A DNA stretch of 64,000 bases from Bordetella sp. LUAb4 (GCF_021325795.1 NZ_JAHPZX010000010.1:1-64000), one strand, 5' to 3'. Positions 1 to 9,312 are shown, counted from the first letter of the stretch. Numbers and translations are program-made. Notes: generated from the letters alone by a model not told the origin.

Positions 1-84
1 CTTCCCATCCCGAACAGGACAGTGAAACGACTTTGCGCCGATGATAGTGGACGGACGTCTGTGAAAGTAGGTCATCGTCAGGCT
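1..84 (+). rRNA. rrf: 5S ribosomal RNA, 3' part
   Basis: The sequence matches the second half of a betaproteobacterial 5S rRNA: the loop region cccatcccgaacaggac, the central gccgatgatagtg segment, and the closing helix gtgaaagtaggtcatcgtcaggc. The 5' third lies before the window, so an rrn operon enters from the left and ends here. The exact 3' end could be off by one or two bases. A strong intrinsic terminator follows within about ten bases, as expected for the end of an rRNA operon. Confidence 0.95.
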
Positions 85-94
85 CTTATTGCTC

Positions 95-131
95 AAACCC
101 CCGCTGGTATCCCCAGCGGGGGTTTGTTTTT
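95..131 (+). terminator. rRNA operon terminator
   Basis: A perfect 13-bp stem (aaacccccgctgg at 95-107 with its complement at 113-125), a 5-base loop and a T-rich tail at 127-131. It lies immediately after the 5S rRNA. Confidence 0.93.
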
Positions 132-250
132 GTGCGCGCGCAACGCGCACAAACATGGAATCCCCCCTACCGCGCGTGACGCGCCCCCCCAGGGGGCAGA
201 CACCCGCTTCGCGGTGTCTGCGATGGACTCGAGTTCTTCAGTGAAAGATA
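132..250. other. Non-coding stretch with a hairpin element
   Basis: No convincing gene. It holds a GC-rich hairpin: gcagacacccgc at 196-207 pairs with gcggtgtctgc at 211-221 with one bulged base, preceded by a ccccccagggggc palindrome near 185-197. This looks like the short interspersed hairpin elements common between genes in high-GC betaproteobacteria. That reading is inferred from its shape, because no second copy occurs in this window. Confidence 0.4.
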
Positions 251-282
251 AAAGGTCCACCTGCTAAACCAGGTGGACCTTT
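251..282 (+). terminator. Hairpin, probable terminator 2 after rrn
   Basis: A perfect 13-bp stem (aaaggtccacctg at 251-263 with caggtggaccttt at 270-282) closes on a 6-base loop. The T tract is short, so it may act as a backup terminator or be the end of a small transcript. Confidence 0.6.
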
Positions 283-302
283 GCTATTCAATTGCCTGAA
301 GA

Positions 303-334
303 AAGAAGGTCCCTGGTTTACCAGGGACCTTCTT
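303..334 (+). terminator. Hairpin, probable terminator 3 after rrn
   Basis: A perfect 14-bp stem (aagaaggtccctgg at 303-316 with its complement at 321-334) closes on the loop ttta. It shares the ggtcc...ggacc ends of the preceding hairpin, so the two may be related copies. Stem symmetry would let it work in either direction. Confidence 0.55.
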
Positions 335-521
335 CATTTCAACAGCGCGGGCATGCAGCGATCTCACCCTTTACGGATCGCAGACAAACGCTGACGATGC
401 AAGCCTTTCCTTTACGATCGTCAGCAAATAACAACTGTCGCATCGGCATCGCCGTGCCCACGCTCGCGTGCTTTTCGATGTGGGGTAACATTGTCCGGCA
501 CTATTTCGAAGGAGCAGCATC

Positions 522-887
522 GTGAGTGACCCCCAGATCCCTGTCACCTCCAACGGCCTCGATCTGCGCACGCTGACGCATGTCGCATACGGGTTGTTCG
601 CGCTTGGTTTTCTGACCGGTGGCCTGCTTTGCATGGCGACCATCGCGGGCGTCGTGCTGATGTACGTCAAGCGCGCCGATACCGCCGGTACCTTCTATGC
701 CAGCCATTTCGACTGGCTGCTGCGGACGTTCTGGTGGGCCCTGCTGTGGCTGGCCATCAGCGCTATCGCAACGCTGATCTTCCTGGGTTGGATAGGCGTG
801 GCGGCGACCGTCATATGGGTGCTTTACCGCCTTATCAAGGGCTGGCTGGCCCTGCTGGAAGGCCGTGGCCCCGCGGCCTACGTGTGA
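522..887 (+). CDS. Small membrane protein, function unknown
   Basis: A 121-residue protein starting at GTG 522 with GGAG at 511-514. A soluble N-terminus of about 19 residues is followed by two hydrophobic blocks (about residues 20-50 and 69-105). Each block is long enough for one or two membrane segments, and they are separated by a short polar stretch (KRADTAGTFYASHFDW). The layout resembles small DUF4870-type inner-membrane proteins, but the family assignment is by general appearance only. It is a single gene with its own terminator just downstream, between the rrn operon and the convergent SWIB gene. Confidence 0.75.
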   Translation: MSDPQIPVTSNGLDLRTLTHVAYGLFALGFLTGGLLCMATIAGVVLMYVKRADTAGTFYASHFDWLLRTFWWALLWLAISAIATLIFLGWIGVAATVIWVLYRLIKGWLALLEGRGPAAYV

Positions 888-928
888 AATTCAACACGCG
901 TGAGACGTAGCGGCTAATTGCCGAAAAG

Positions 929-963
929 AAAAATGGCTGGCGCGATGCCAGCCATTTTTTTTA
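929..963 (+). terminator. Intrinsic terminator
   Basis: A 13-bp stem (aaaaatggctggc at 929-941 with its complement at 947-959), a loop of five bases and a run of T. The flanking A and T runs make it potentially bidirectional, serving both the small membrane protein gene and the convergent SWIB gene. Confidence 0.88.
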
Positions 964-1041
964 TTCGGTTCGGCAGGGGTGCCGCAGCTGCGCAACGAGC
1001 AGCATGCAGTGCACGACTCCTGCTTTTTCGCGTACCGCGAT

Positions 1042-1320
1042 TTACTTCAAGTGCGCATTGACCAGTTTGGTCAATTCGAACATCGACACCTGGTCCTTAC
1101 CAAACAAGGGGCGCAGCTTGTCGTCAGCATTGATATTGCGCTTGTTGCTGGCGTCTTGCAGGTTGTGCTTCTTGATGTATTCCCAAATCTTCTTGGTGAC
1201 CTCGGTACGCGGCACAGCCTCTGGGCCGATGACAGCAGCCAGGTCCGCGCTGGGGGTCAGCGGCTTCATGAACGCGGCATTCGGCTTGCGGGCAGTAGCG
1301 GTTTTGGAGGGGGTGGCCAT
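1042..1320 (-). CDS. SWIB/MDM2 domain protein
   Basis: A 92-residue protein. ATG at 1320 is chosen because AAGGAG lies just upstream on this strand; the frame stays open upstream but without comparable support. A basic Ala/Lys-rich N-terminus (about 20 residues) precedes one SWIB domain (residues 20-92), with the typical KPLTPSADLAAVIG, R-T-E-V-TKKIWEYIKKHNLQD and LFGKDQVSMFELTKLVNAHL segments. In bacteria such stand-alone SWIB proteins (also found fused to topoisomerase I in chlamydiae) are thought to be chromatin or DNA-binding proteins. The actual role here is unknown. Confidence 0.9.
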   Translation of the reverse strand: MATPSKTATARKPNAAFMKPLTPSADLAAVIGPEAVPRTEVTKKIWEYIKKHNLQDASNKRNINADDKLRPLFGKDQVSMFELTKLVNAHLK

Positions 1321-1470
1321 AATCCGGCTCTCCTTCTCTGAGTGTTGGAAAAATGAATCCTGCGGCCGGAGCATAACGTGTCTACGCAGCAAAGACAAAG
1401 GCATTTATGGTCTGTAGCAACTAAAATCACCTTCGAATCTCTTCAACTTGGATTTGTGTAACCTTCATCC

Positions 1471-2664
1471 ATGTACCCACGCACACCACTGGAATCGATC
1501 CGGCTTTTTCACGACGAATTGACCGCGATACGCAGGGACTTGCATGCACATCCCGAATTGGGCTTTGAAGAAGTACGCACGTCAGGCATTGTTGCCGGCG
1601 GCTTGGAGGCCTTGGGCATCGAGGTCCATCGCGGCATCGGCAAAACCGGTGTGGTAGGGGTGATCCGCGGCAAGAATTGCGACAGCGGCCGCATGATAGG
1701 CCTGCGTGCCGATATGGACGCCCTGCCCATGACCGAAGACAACAGCTTCGGCCACCGTTCCACCAAGCAAGGCCTGATGCACGGTTGCGGCCACGATGGC
1801 CATACCACCATGCTCCTGGGCGCGGCACGCTACCTGGCACAGACGCGCAACTTCGACGGCACAGCGGTATTGATTTTCCAGCCGGCCGAAGAAGGACGCG
1901 GCGGTGCCAAGGCCATGCTGGAAGACGGCCTGTTCGACACCTTTCCATGCGACGCGATCTACGCGCTGCACAACTGGCCTGGCCTGCCCCCCAATTCGGT
2001 CGGCATCAACCCGGGGCCCATGATGGCCGCGGCGGATCGCTTCGAGATCACCATCAATGGCCGCGGTGGGCATGGTGCGCATCCTTACCAGACCATCGAC
2101 CCGGTGGTGGTGGCGGGTCATCTGATCACGGCGCTGCAGACCATCGTGTCGCGCAACGTCAATCCGCTGGACTCCGCGGTGCTGTCCATCGGTTCGATGC
2201 AGGCCGGCAACCCGGGCGCGATGAGCGTGATTCCGCGCGAGGCCAAGCTGGTCGGCACCGCGCGCACCTTCCGCAAGACCGTGCAGGAAATGCTGGAAAA
2301 GCGCATGCGCGAACTGGCCACCTCGATCGCCGGCGCCTTTGGCGCGACGGCCGAGGTGCAGTACGAGCGCATCTATCCCGCCACGCTCAACACGCCGCAG
2401 CATGCCAACCTGGTCGCCGATATCGCCACCGAAATGATAGGCAAGGAAAACGTGGTGCGCGATCTGGTACCGTCCATGGGCTCGGAGGATTTTTCCTTCA
2501 TGCTGCAGGCTCGGCCGGGGGCGTATTTCCGCCTGGGGCAGGGCGGCGCCGAGTCCGGCTGCACGCTGCATAATTCCCACTTCGACTTCAACGATGCGGT
2601 GATACCGCTGGGCAGCGCGATGTTTTGTGCACTGGCCGAGCGTGGCATGCCCTTGTCGCAGTAA
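1471..2664 (+). CDS. M20-family amidohydrolase (hippurate hydrolase-like)
   Basis: A 397-residue cytoplasmic metalloenzyme of the M20/amidohydrolase family, which hydrolyses N-acyl amino acids such as hippurate. The N-terminus has the family signature [14 protein letters not shown]. The metal site is visible as HGCGHDGH (H104, C106, H108, H111) with the following FQPAEEG glutamates. The lid domain carries [15 protein letters not shown], and the C-terminal [11 protein letters not shown] supplies the last conserved acidic pair. Length is normal for the family. A close paralogue lies at 43102-44301. The substrate cannot be read from the sequence. pyrC follows after 101 bases and may be co-transcribed. 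Confidence 0.92.
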   Translation: MYPRTPLESIRLFHDELTAIRRDLHAHPELGFEEVRTSGIVAGGLEALGIEVHRGIGKTGVVGVIRGKNCDSGRMIGLRADMDALPMTEDNSFGHRSTKQGLMHGCGHDGHTTMLLGAARYLAQTRNFDGTAVLIFQPAEEGRGGAKAMLEDGLFDTFPCDAIYALHNWPGLPPNSVGINPGPMMAAADRFEITINGRGGHGAHPYQTIDPVVVAGHLITALQTIVSRNVNPLDSAVLSIGSMQAGNPGAMSVIPREAKLVGTARTFRKTVQEMLEKRMRELATSIAGAFGATAEVQYERIYPATLNTPQHANLVADIATEMIGKENVVRDLVPSMGSEDFSFMLQARPGAYFRLGQGGAESGCTLHNSHFDFNDAVIPLGSAMFCALAERGMPLSQ

Positions 2665-2765
2665 AGTCGGACAACCCCCTTCGTCCGCCATCCTTGCGCC
2701 CCGCCTTTGTGGCGGGGCCGAAACCACGAACCGCCATGCGCGGCTGTATTGAAGAACCGACGCTT

Positions 2766-3830
2766 ATGACTACCTCCACGCCCGCGCTCCTGACCATTAC
2801 GCGCCCCGATGACTGGCACTTGCATCTGCGCGATGGCGAGGCATTGCAAGCCGTGGTCGGCGATACCGCGCGCCAGTTCGCGCGCGCCATCATCATGCCC
2901 AATCTGAAGCCGCCGGTGACCACCACGGAACAGGCCTTGGCGTATCGCGAGCGCATCCTGTCGGCCATGGCCAGTGCAGGTGTGGCGGCGCATAGCTTCA
3001 AGCCCTTGATGACGCTGTATCTCACCGACAATACCTCGGCGCAAGAGATCGTGCGTGCCAGCGAATCAGGACTGGTGCACGCCGTGAAACTGTATCCGGC
3101 AGGCGCGACCACCAACTCGGCGGCAGGCGTCACGGACTTGTTGGGCAAATGCCGTCCGGCGCTGGAAGCCCTGCAAAAGCAAGGCATGCCGCTGTTGGTG
3201 CACGGCGAGGTGACCGATCCGACGACCGATGTGTTCGACCGCGAAGCCTTGTTCATCGATCAGGTCATGCTGCCGCTGCGTAAGGCTTTCCCCGAATTGA
3301 AGGTGGTGTTCGAACACATCACGACGAAGGAAGGCGCGCACTATGTGCGGGATGCCGAAGGACCGGTCGCCGCGACCATCACGCCGCAGCATCTGCTCTA
3401 TAACCGCAACGCCATCTTCACCGGTGGGGTGCGGCCGCATTACTACTGCCTGCCCATTCTCAAGCGCGAAGTGCATCGGGCGGCGTTGGTCGAGGCCGCG
3501 GTCAGCGGCAGCCCCCGTTTCTTCCTGGGCACCGACAGCGCCCCGCACGCGCGCGGCTTGAAAGAACACGGCTGCGGTTGTGCGGGTTGCTACAGCGCCC
3601 TGCACGCCATGTCGCTCTATGCACAGGCTTTCGACCTGGCAGGTGCGTTGGACAAACTGGAAGGCTTCGCCAGCCACCACGGCCCGGACTTCTACGGTTT
3701 GCCGCGCAATCGCGATACGCTGACGTTGATACGCAAGCCCTACGTCATTCCGGAAGAACTGCCGTACGGCGCGGCCACGCTGGTGCCCTTGGCCGCGGGC
3801 GATACGCTGGAGTGGCAGGTGCACGCCTGA
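2766..3830 (+). CDS. pyrC: Dihydroorotase (class II)
   Basis: A 354-residue zinc enzyme of pyrimidine synthesis that interconverts N-carbamoyl-aspartate and dihydroorotate. The HxH metal motif is in [10 protein letters not shown] (H18, H20). The lysine expected to be carboxylated is in [10 protein letters not shown] (K108), and the catalytic aspartate is in [11 protein letters not shown]. Length and motifs fit the E. coli PyrC type rather than the longer class I enzymes. ATG 2766 is chosen because the conserved N-terminus ([11 protein letters not shown]) begins nine residues later; the frame stays open to 2625 but that part overlaps the preceding gene. The ribosome site is weak. Confidence 0.95.
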   Translation: MTTSTPALLTITRPDDWHLHLRDGEALQAVVGDTARQFARAIIMPNLKPPVTTTEQALAYRERILSAMASAGVAAHSFKPLMTLYLTDNTSAQEIVRASESGLVHAVKLYPAGATTNSAAGVTDLLGKCRPALEALQKQGMPLLVHGEVTDPTTDVFDREALFIDQVMLPLRKAFPELKVVFEHITTKEGAHYVRDAEGPVAATITPQHLLYNRNAIFTGGVRPHYYCLPILKREVHRAALVEAAVSGSPRFFLGTDSAPHARGLKEHGCGCAGCYSALHAMSLYAQAFDLAGALDKLEGFASHHGPDFYGLPRNRDTLTLIRKPYVIPEELPYGAATLVPLAAGDTLEWQVHA

Positions 3831-3847
3831 GACAGGGCCGCATGACC

Positions 3848-5701
3848 TCAGTTTCCGTCGCGGCGCGCTTCAAGCGCTTCCCACCGTTCGAGCTTGGTTT
3901 CCAGTTCTTGCTCGATGGCCGCGATGCGGGCATTGATGCGGGTCACTTCATCAGGCGCGTCGCGATATAGCGAGCCATCGGCGAGCTTGCCGGACAATTC
4001 CGCCTGCTCGGCCTCGAGCTTGGCGACGGCGTCGGGCAGGCCGTCCAGTTCGCGGCTTTCCCAATTGCTCAGGCGGGCGGCCTTGGCTGGCTTCGGCCGG
4101 GCCGCCGTTGGGGTGTTCTTGTTTTCCTGTGCCGTGGATCCAGCGTCCGCGGGCGTTTTCGATCCAGACCCGGACTCCGGCGCGGCCGTCGTTGCCGGCG
4201 CGACTACGCGCCGTTGCGCCAACCAGTCGTCATAGCCGCCGACATAGTCGTTCCAGATGCCGGGGCCGTCATTGGCGATGGTCTGCGTCACGACGTTGTT
4301 GAGGAACTCGCGGTCATGGCTGACCAGCAGTACCGTACCGGTATATTCCTGTAGCAGCGCTTCCAGCAGTTCCAGCGTCTCGATGTCCAGATCGTTGGTC
4401 GGCTCGTCCAGCACCAGGATGTTGGCCGGCCGGGCGAACAGGCGCGCCAGCAGCAGGCGGGCGCGCTCGCCCCCCGACAGACTGCTGACGGGCGAACCGG
4501 CGCGCGCGGGAGAAAACAGGAAATCGCCCAGGTAGCTCATGACGTGCTTGCGCGTGCCGCCGATTTCCACCCATTCGCTGCCCGGACTGATGACATCGGC
4601 CAGCGTGTCGGTTTCGTTGAGCTGGGAACGCATCTGGTCGAAGTACGCCACTTCCACATTGGTGCCCATGCGCACGCTGCCGCTATCGGGTTGCAGGCGG
4701 CCCAGCATCAACTTGAGCAGGGTTGTCTTGCCTGCGCCATTCGGCCCGATGATGCCGATGCGGTCGCCGCGCAGCAGCATGGTGGAGTAGTCCTTGATCA
4801 CCTCGCGGCCTTCGAAGGCCTTGCTGACGTGTTCGAGTTCCGCCACCAGCTTGCCGGAGCGTTGGCCTTCGGCCAGCGCCAGATTGACGTTGCCCTGGCG
4901 CTCACGGCGCTCGGCGCGTTCGTAGCGCAGCTGTTCGAGGCGGCGTACGCGGCCCTCGTTACGCGTGCGGCGTGCCTCGACGCCCTTGCGTATCCAGACC
5001 TCTTCCTGCGCCAGCAGCTTGTCGAAGCGTGCCTGTTCCAGCCGTTCCGACTCCAGCCATTGGGCTTTGCGCTCTTGCCATTGCGAAAAATTGCCCGGGA
5101 AGCTGAGCAAACGGCCACGGTCGAGTTCGACGATGCGCGTGGCGATGGCATCGAGGAAGCGGCGGTCATGGGTAATGATGACGGCGCTGCCTTTCCAGCC
5201 GCGCAGCAGGTCTTCCAGCCAGGCGATGCCGGTGAAGTCCAGATGGTTGGTGGGCTCGTCCAGCAGCAGCAGGTCGGGATTGCCGGCCAGCGCCCGTGCC
5301 AGGGCGACCCGCTTGCGCGTGCCCCCGGACAGGCCGGCGATAAGCGCGTCGTTGGGCAAGCCCAGGCGTTCCAGCAGCGAGCGCACGCGCGACGCGCGTT
5401 GCCAGTCTTCGTGGTCTTCGTCGGTACTGTTGACGACGTCGAACACCGTCATGGTCTCGTCTAGTTCTGGTTCCTGTTCCACCGTGGCGACGCGCAGGCC
5501 GGCGGCGCGCGCGATGTCGCCGTCGTCCGGCTGGGTGCGGCCGTCCAGCAGGCGCAGCATGGACGACTTGCCCGCGCCATTGCGGCCGATCAGGCCGATG
5601 CGTTCGCCGGCAAGGATGGAGAAGTCGGCATGGTCCAGCAGCGGATGGTGGCCATAGGCCAGCTGGACTTTATTGAAGGTAATCAGGGTGGTGGGGGCCA
5701 T
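3848..5701 (-). CDS. uup: ABC-F ATPase, Uup type
   Basis: A 617-residue soluble ABC-F protein without membrane segments. Two ATPase domains are visible. The first has Walker A GRNGAGKSS, signature LSGGTRKRV and Walker B LLLLDEPTNHLD. The second has GPNGAGKTT, LSGGERARL and ILVLDEPTNDLD. The long linker between them is arginine- and glutamate-rich. After an Ala/Thr/Pro-rich stretch, the C-terminal 75 residues form a charged coiled coil (KLEAEQAELSGKL...EQELETKLERWEALEARRDGN), the mark of Uup. Uup has been linked to transposon excision and ribosome function. ATG 5701 is preferred to a TTG at 5725. It lies 93 bases downstream of the peroxidase-family gene on the same strand. Confidence 0.9.
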   Translation of the reverse strand: MAPTTLITFNKVQLAYGHHPLLDHADFSILAGERIGLIGRNGAGKSSMLRLLDGRTQPDDGDIARAAGLRVATVEQEPELDETMTVFDVVNSTDEDHEDWQRASRVRSLLERLGLPNDALIAGLSGGTRKRVALARALAGNPDLLLLDEPTNHLDFTGIAWLEDLLRGWKGSAVIITHDRRFLDAIATRIVELDRGRLLSFPGNFSQWQERKAQWLESERLEQARFDKLLAQEEVWIRKGVEARRTRNEGRVRRLEQLRYERAERRERQGNVNLALAEGQRSGKLVAELEHVSKAFEGREVIKDYSTMLLRGDRIGIIGPNGAGKTTLLKLMLGRLQPDSGSVRMGTNVEVAYFDQMRSQLNETDTLADVISPGSEWVEIGGTRKHVMSYLGDFLFSPARAGSPVSSLSGGERARLLLARLFARPANILVLDEPTNDLDIETLELLEALLQEYTGTVLLVSHDREFLNNVVTQTIANDGPGIWNDYVGGYDDWLAQRRVVAPATTAAPESGSGSKTPADAGSTAQENKNTPTAARPKPAKAARLSNWESRELDGLPDAVAKLEAEQAELSGKLADGSLYRDAPDEVTRINARIAAIEQELETKLERWEALEARRDGN

Positions 5702-5794
5702 GAGCGCCGAGGCAGGTGCGTGCAAAGCGCTATTGTCGCAGGAAGCCGGGGCGGGCGCCCGGCACCCGGCGCCGGGCTGGGCCGGCCACGGTGG

Positions 5795-7246
5795 TCAAGG
5801 CGCCGGCGGCTTGCCGGAATCGTAGTAGCCGTCGGTCAGCGTATTGAGAAACGCGACCACGTCGTCGATCTCCGCGGGCGTCAGCGTCGGCTTGTCGCCA
5901 GGCTTGCCGCCGAAGGGCGGGTCCATATTGACGTTCTCGTGCATGCTGGCCGCGGACAGGTCGTTGAACTTGGCGATGCTGCCGTCGGCATTGCGCGGGT
6001 ACCACTTTTCCGGATTGGTGTCGCGCGTGACATACCACTCGACCACCTGGCGCAGGTCGTGGAACACGCCGTTATGGAAGAAGACCTTGCGCGTGCCGAC
6101 GTTGCGCAGCGTGGGCGAGCGGAACAGGCCGCAGTATTCGGGATGATCGGTCAGGTCCTTGCGCAGCGGACCGCACAGGCCTTCATCGAAATAAGCGGGA
6201 TTCTTGTTCGCCGCAATCGCCGGATTGCGCGGCAGCCCCAGGCCGATCAGGCCGAAGTCGTTGAAGATGGGTAGTTGGCCCGGCACCGCGAAGCGGTGGC
6301 AGCTGGCGCAATTACCCTTGTCGGCCGCCTCGAACAGTTTCGCGCCGCGCAGCTCCTGGTCATTGAGCTTGGTCAGGCCGCGCACGGCGGCGTCGTATTT
6401 ACTGGAGAACGGGAAGAACAGCTTGGCGTCGTTCTGGTAGTACTCAAGCGCCTGGGTGATGGCGTGAAATGCCTTCTCGTCCGTGTCGAACACATGGCCG
6501 CCGAACAAAGCGCGGATCTTGTCGGCATTGGCACTCTTGCGCACGTTCTCGACGATGCTGGCGATATCCGAGTTAGCCATCTCTTGCGGATCGAGCAGCG
6601 GAATGCGCGCCTGTGCGCCCGCATGGTCGACGCGGCCGTCCCATGTCAGGCCGCCGGTGGGGCCGGCGTCGGTCGTGTTGTCGCCTTCTTCTTCGGAGTC
6701 GACGAAGTGTTCGTCGAAGTTGGGCACGGTTTGCAAATACATAAGCGACGGCACGGCGCGCACACCGGAATGCTTCATGTCCGGGCCGCCCAGTTGTACC
6801 GACAGGTCGTTGGGAGGGCCGTAGTGATGCTCCGGGCTATGACAGGTGGCGCAGGATTGCTGCCCGGACGCCGATAGCGTTTTGTCCTTGAACAACAGTG
6901 CGCCCAGGTTGGCGATATCCGCCGCGCGTTGCCTGGCGTAGGCCCGGTCATACGTGGCGGGCGGCTCCGGGAATTTCTCGTAGACGCTTTGCGGGCCGGC
7001 GGCCGGAGCCGGATCGGGATCCGCGGCGGAGGACGTGGCCGAGGACGTGGCCGAGGACGTGGCGGAAGACGTGTCGGGAGGCGGGGTGGTCGCCCCCTGG
7101 CTGCGTTCACCCCACAAGGCCAACGCTCCGCTGATACCTATCGCCAGCAGTGTAGCGACCACGGTGCACAGCACACCGCGCGAGTGCAGGCTGCGGGAAG
7201 GAAGGGAGACTGCATGGAGGACCGTGGAGCGTGGGGGTAAAGGCAT
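5795..7246 (-). CDS. Di-haem cytochrome c peroxidase-family protein
   Basis: About 483 residues from ATG 7246. An N-terminal membrane anchor (residues 24-46) is followed by a Pro/Ser/Ala/Thr linker, so the catalytic part lies in the periplasm. Two haem c sites are visible: CATCH (C132-H136) and CASCH (C313-H317), as in the CcpA/MauG superfamily that reduces hydrogen peroxide or oxidises protein partners. Other conserved parts are GRVDHAGAQ, NVRKS and SPTLRNV..KVFFHNGVF. It is longer than classical peroxidases (about 320 residues), mainly through the linker and an acidic DSEEEGDNTTDAG loop. Whether it is a true peroxidase or a MauG-like enzyme is open. The start is uncertain; the frame is open to 7288. 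Confidence 0.88.
   Translation of the reverse strand: MPLPPRSTVLHAVSLPSRSLHSRGVLCTVVATLLAIGISGALALWGERSQGATTPPPDTSSATSSATSSATSSAADPDPAPAAGPQSVYEKFPEPPATYDRAYARQRAADIANLGALLFKDKTLSASGQQSCATCHSPEHHYGPPNDLSVQLGGPDMKHSGVRAVPSLMYLQTVPNFDEHFVDSEEEGDNTTDAGPTGGLTWDGRVDHAGAQARIPLLDPQEMANSDIASIVENVRKSANADKIRALFGGHVFDTDEKAFHAITQALEYYQNDAKLFFPFSSKYDAAVRGLTKLNDQELRGAKLFEAADKGNCASCHRFAVPGQLPIFNDFGLIGLGLPRNPAIAANKNPAYFDEGLCGPLRKDLTDHPEYCGLFRSPTLRNVGTRKVFFHNGVFHDLRQVVEWYVTRDTNPEKWYPRNADGSIAKFNDLSAASMHENVNMDPPFGGKPGDKPTLTPAEIDDVVAFLNTLTDGYYDSGKPPAP
7029..7076 (-). repeat. 12-bp tandem repeat in coding sequence (four units)
   Basis: Units of gaggacgtggcc at 7029, 7041, 7053 and 7065, the last two slightly diverged. 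They encode the Ser-Ser-Ala-Thr repeat of the linker between membrane anchor and haem domain of the peroxidase-family protein. The unit is a multiple of three, so copy-number changes would alter linker length without breaking the frame. Confidence 0.9.
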
Positions 7247-7556
7247 GTCGTGGAAAACACAGGGCAAGGGGTAAGGCGGAATAAACAAGCAGAAGAAGCA
7301 GGCCGAAGAACCGGTCCGAAGAACCAGTCCGAAGAACCCGTCCGCGGTCCGCAGCGTAAACAGCGAATATTTCAGGTTTGCTGAAGGCGGTTGACGGCAG
7401 TCTGAATGTCTCTGTGACGCACCCTCGAGTTTTCTTCATCGATTCAGATTTCTTTAAGCGCTTGTTCACGAAGTTCACATCGTTGAACTTCAACATAGCG
7501 GCGCTCGATGTCCGGACATCGATTACTTCCCACGACAAGAAAGAGGAAAGCCTTAA
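7247..7556. other. Divergent intergenic region with short repeats
   Basis: About 310 bases between two divergent genes, with no convincing gene of its own. It holds three 13-bp direct repeats (7303-7341) and, nearer the phosphatase-like gene, overlapping inverted repeats: gttgaacttcaac at 7482-7494, and agttca at 7472-7477 with tgaact at 7484-7489. Direct gttcac copies lie at 7464 and 7473. These could be operator sites. No clear -35/-10 pair was found. Confidence 0.5.
7303..7341. repeat. 13-bp direct repeat, three copies
   Basis: ccgaagaacc(g/a/c)gt at 7303-7315, 7316-7328 and 7329-7341, head to tail with one variable base. Non-coding, upstream of the peroxidase-family gene. Confidence 0.85.
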
Positions 7557-9284
7557 ATGAAGAGCACGCACAAGATCATCGCGCCGTTGGTGGCCGTGGC
7601 ATTGGCCACCGGCCTGGCCGCCTGTGGCGGCAGCAGTGGCGATGACGACGACACCCCGTCGACGCCCGTTACGCCGCCCGTTACCTCCACCCCCGCCCCG
7701 ACGCAGGAAGAGTTGGCTGCCAAGGCCGTGGACAACATCCAGAACGTCGTGGTGATCTACGCGGAAAACCGCAGCTTCGACAACCTGTATAGCGACTTCC
7801 CCGGCCTCGACAGCCCGCTGGCGACCGCGACCTTCGAGAAGCAGGTGGATCGCGACGGCACCACCGTGCTGTCCTCGTTGCCGCAAGTGTGGGCCGGCCT
7901 GACGGTGCCCGCCGCGCAGTTCGACACGACCGTGCCGACGGTGACGGCCACGCAGACGACGGGGATGGTCAACGCGCCGTTCTCGATCAACGAAACGTAT
8001 CCGGGTGTCGACATCAACGCGGTCAACGCGGACATGTGGCACAACTTCTATCAGAACCAGATGCAGATCAACGGCGGCAAGAACAATATGTTCGCTGCCT
8101 GGGCCGACAACGGCGGCGGTCTGGTGATGGGCCACTTCTCGGGCAATGCCACCAAGCTGCCGCTGTGGAAAGTGGCGCAGAAGTACACGATGGCCGACCA
8201 CTTCTTCATGGGCGCCTTCGGGGGTTCCTTCCTCAACCACCAATACCTGATCGCGTCCGCCGCGCCGGTCGATCCGATCACGCCGCAGAACGTCGGCAAG
8301 GTCGCCGTGCTGGACGATGGTCCGCAGGGCTACAAGCTGACCCAGAAGACCACGACTTCGGCGCTGACCACGTCGGCCTCGGCGATCTTCACGCTGAGCG
8401 GCGCGCTGACGCCCGACGGCTACGCCGTCAACACGATGCAGCCGCCTTACCAGCCCAGCGGCGTCGCACCGGTGACGGTTTCGGGCGCGACGCCCCAGCC
8501 CCTGATGGCCGACCAGTCCAATACGGGCGTGCTGCCGCCGCAGTCCGGTCCCACCATCGGCGACTACCTGAGCGACAAGAACGTCGAATGGGCCTGGTAC
8601 TCGGGTGGCTGGGCTTTCCAGACCGCGCGTGCCACGAATCCGGCCGGCTACGTCGGTTCGGATTACACCGGCACTGGCCTGCAGGCTGACGGCAAGACGG
8701 CTTTCGTTAACTTCCAGTTCCACCACCAGCCCTTCAACTACTTCAAGCGTTTCGATCCGACCACGGCGTCCGGTATCGCCCAGCGCGCGGATCACTTGAA
8801 GGATGGCGGCGTGAACGGTGAACAGTTCATCGCCGACATCCGTGCCGGCAAGCTGCCCCCGGTGTCGTTTTACAAGCCGGTCGGCAACCTGAACGAGCAC
8901 AACGGCTATGCCGACGTGGTGCGTGGTGACCAGCACATCGCCGACATCATCTCCGAACTGGAAAAGAGCCCGCAGTGGGGCCACATGCTGGTCGTCGTGA
9001 CGTATGACGAAAACGGCGGTATCTGGGATCACGTCGCGCCGCCCAAGGGTGACCGCTTCGGTCCTGGTTCGCGTATCCCTGCCATCGTTGCCGGTCCGAC
9101 GGTGCGCAAGGGCTATGTCGATCACACGATGTACGACACCACCTCGATCCTGCGCTTCATCACCCGCCGCTGGGATCTGCCCACGCTGCCGGGTTTGCAG
9201 ATGCGTGAAGATGGCCTGAAGGCCAATGGTGTGGATCAGGGCGACCTGAGCAACACGCTGGATACGACCGCGACCGCGTCGTAA
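7557..9284 (+). CDS. Acid phosphatase / phospholipase C-like lipoprotein
   Basis: A 575-residue exported protein of the phosphoesterase family (PF04185; bacterial acid phosphatase AcpA and phospholipase C relatives). A lipoprotein signal ends in GLAAC with the lipid-bearing C23, followed by an acidic and Thr/Pro-rich tether. The catalytic signature ENRSFDN is at residues 70-76. Further family motifs are ADHFFMGAFGGSFLNHQ, FYKPVGNLNEHNGYADV, VVVTYDENGGIWDHVAPPKGD and GPGSRIPAIV. It probably cleaves phosphomonoesters or phosphodiesters at the cell envelope. Start ATG with AGGA about 7-12 bases upstream. It is transcribed away from the peroxidase-family gene and ends just before the RNase P RNA. 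Confidence 0.9.
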   Translation: MKSTHKIIAPLVAVALATGLAACGGSSGDDDDTPSTPVTPPVTSTPAPTQEELAAKAVDNIQNVVVIYAENRSFDNLYSDFPGLDSPLATATFEKQVDRDGTTVLSSLPQVWAGLTVPAAQFDTTVPTVTATQTTGMVNAPFSINETYPGVDINAVNADMWHNFYQNQMQINGGKNNMFAAWADNGGGLVMGHFSGNATKLPLWKVAQKYTMADHFFMGAFGGSFLNHQYLIASAAPVDPITPQNVGKVAVLDDGPQGYKLTQKTTTSALTTSASAIFTLSGALTPDGYAVNTMQPPYQPSGVAPVTVSGATPQPLMADQSNTGVLPPQSGPTIGDYLSDKNVEWAWYSGGWAFQTARATNPAGYVGSDYTGTGLQADGKTAFVNFQFHHQPFNYFKRFDPTTASGIAQRADHLKDGGVNGEQFIADIRAGKLPPVSFYKPVGNLNEHNGYADVVRGDQHIADIISELEKSPQWGHMLVVVTYDENGGIWDHVAPPKGDRFGPGSRIPAIVAGPTVRKGYVDHTMYDTTSILRFITRRWDLPTLPGLQMREDGLKANGVDQGDLSNTLDTTATAS

Positions 9285-9306
9285 TTCGTGGCCTGCCCAA
9301 GCCGGG

Positions 9307-9312
9307 TACAAT
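9307..9312 (+). promoter_or_regulatory. Probable -10 element of rnpB
   Basis: TACAAT lies about ten bases before the 5' end of the RNase P RNA. No good -35 hexamer is seen at the usual distance (aattcg). Confidence 0.5.

Noticed and set aside
2625-2765. An extended N-terminus for PyrC
   Set aside because: The extension overlaps the preceding amidohydrolase gene and has no family similarity; ATG 2766 directly precedes the conserved start.
7342-7556. A Pho box before the acid-phosphatase-like gene
   Set aside because: ctgtgac occurs once but no second correctly spaced half was found.
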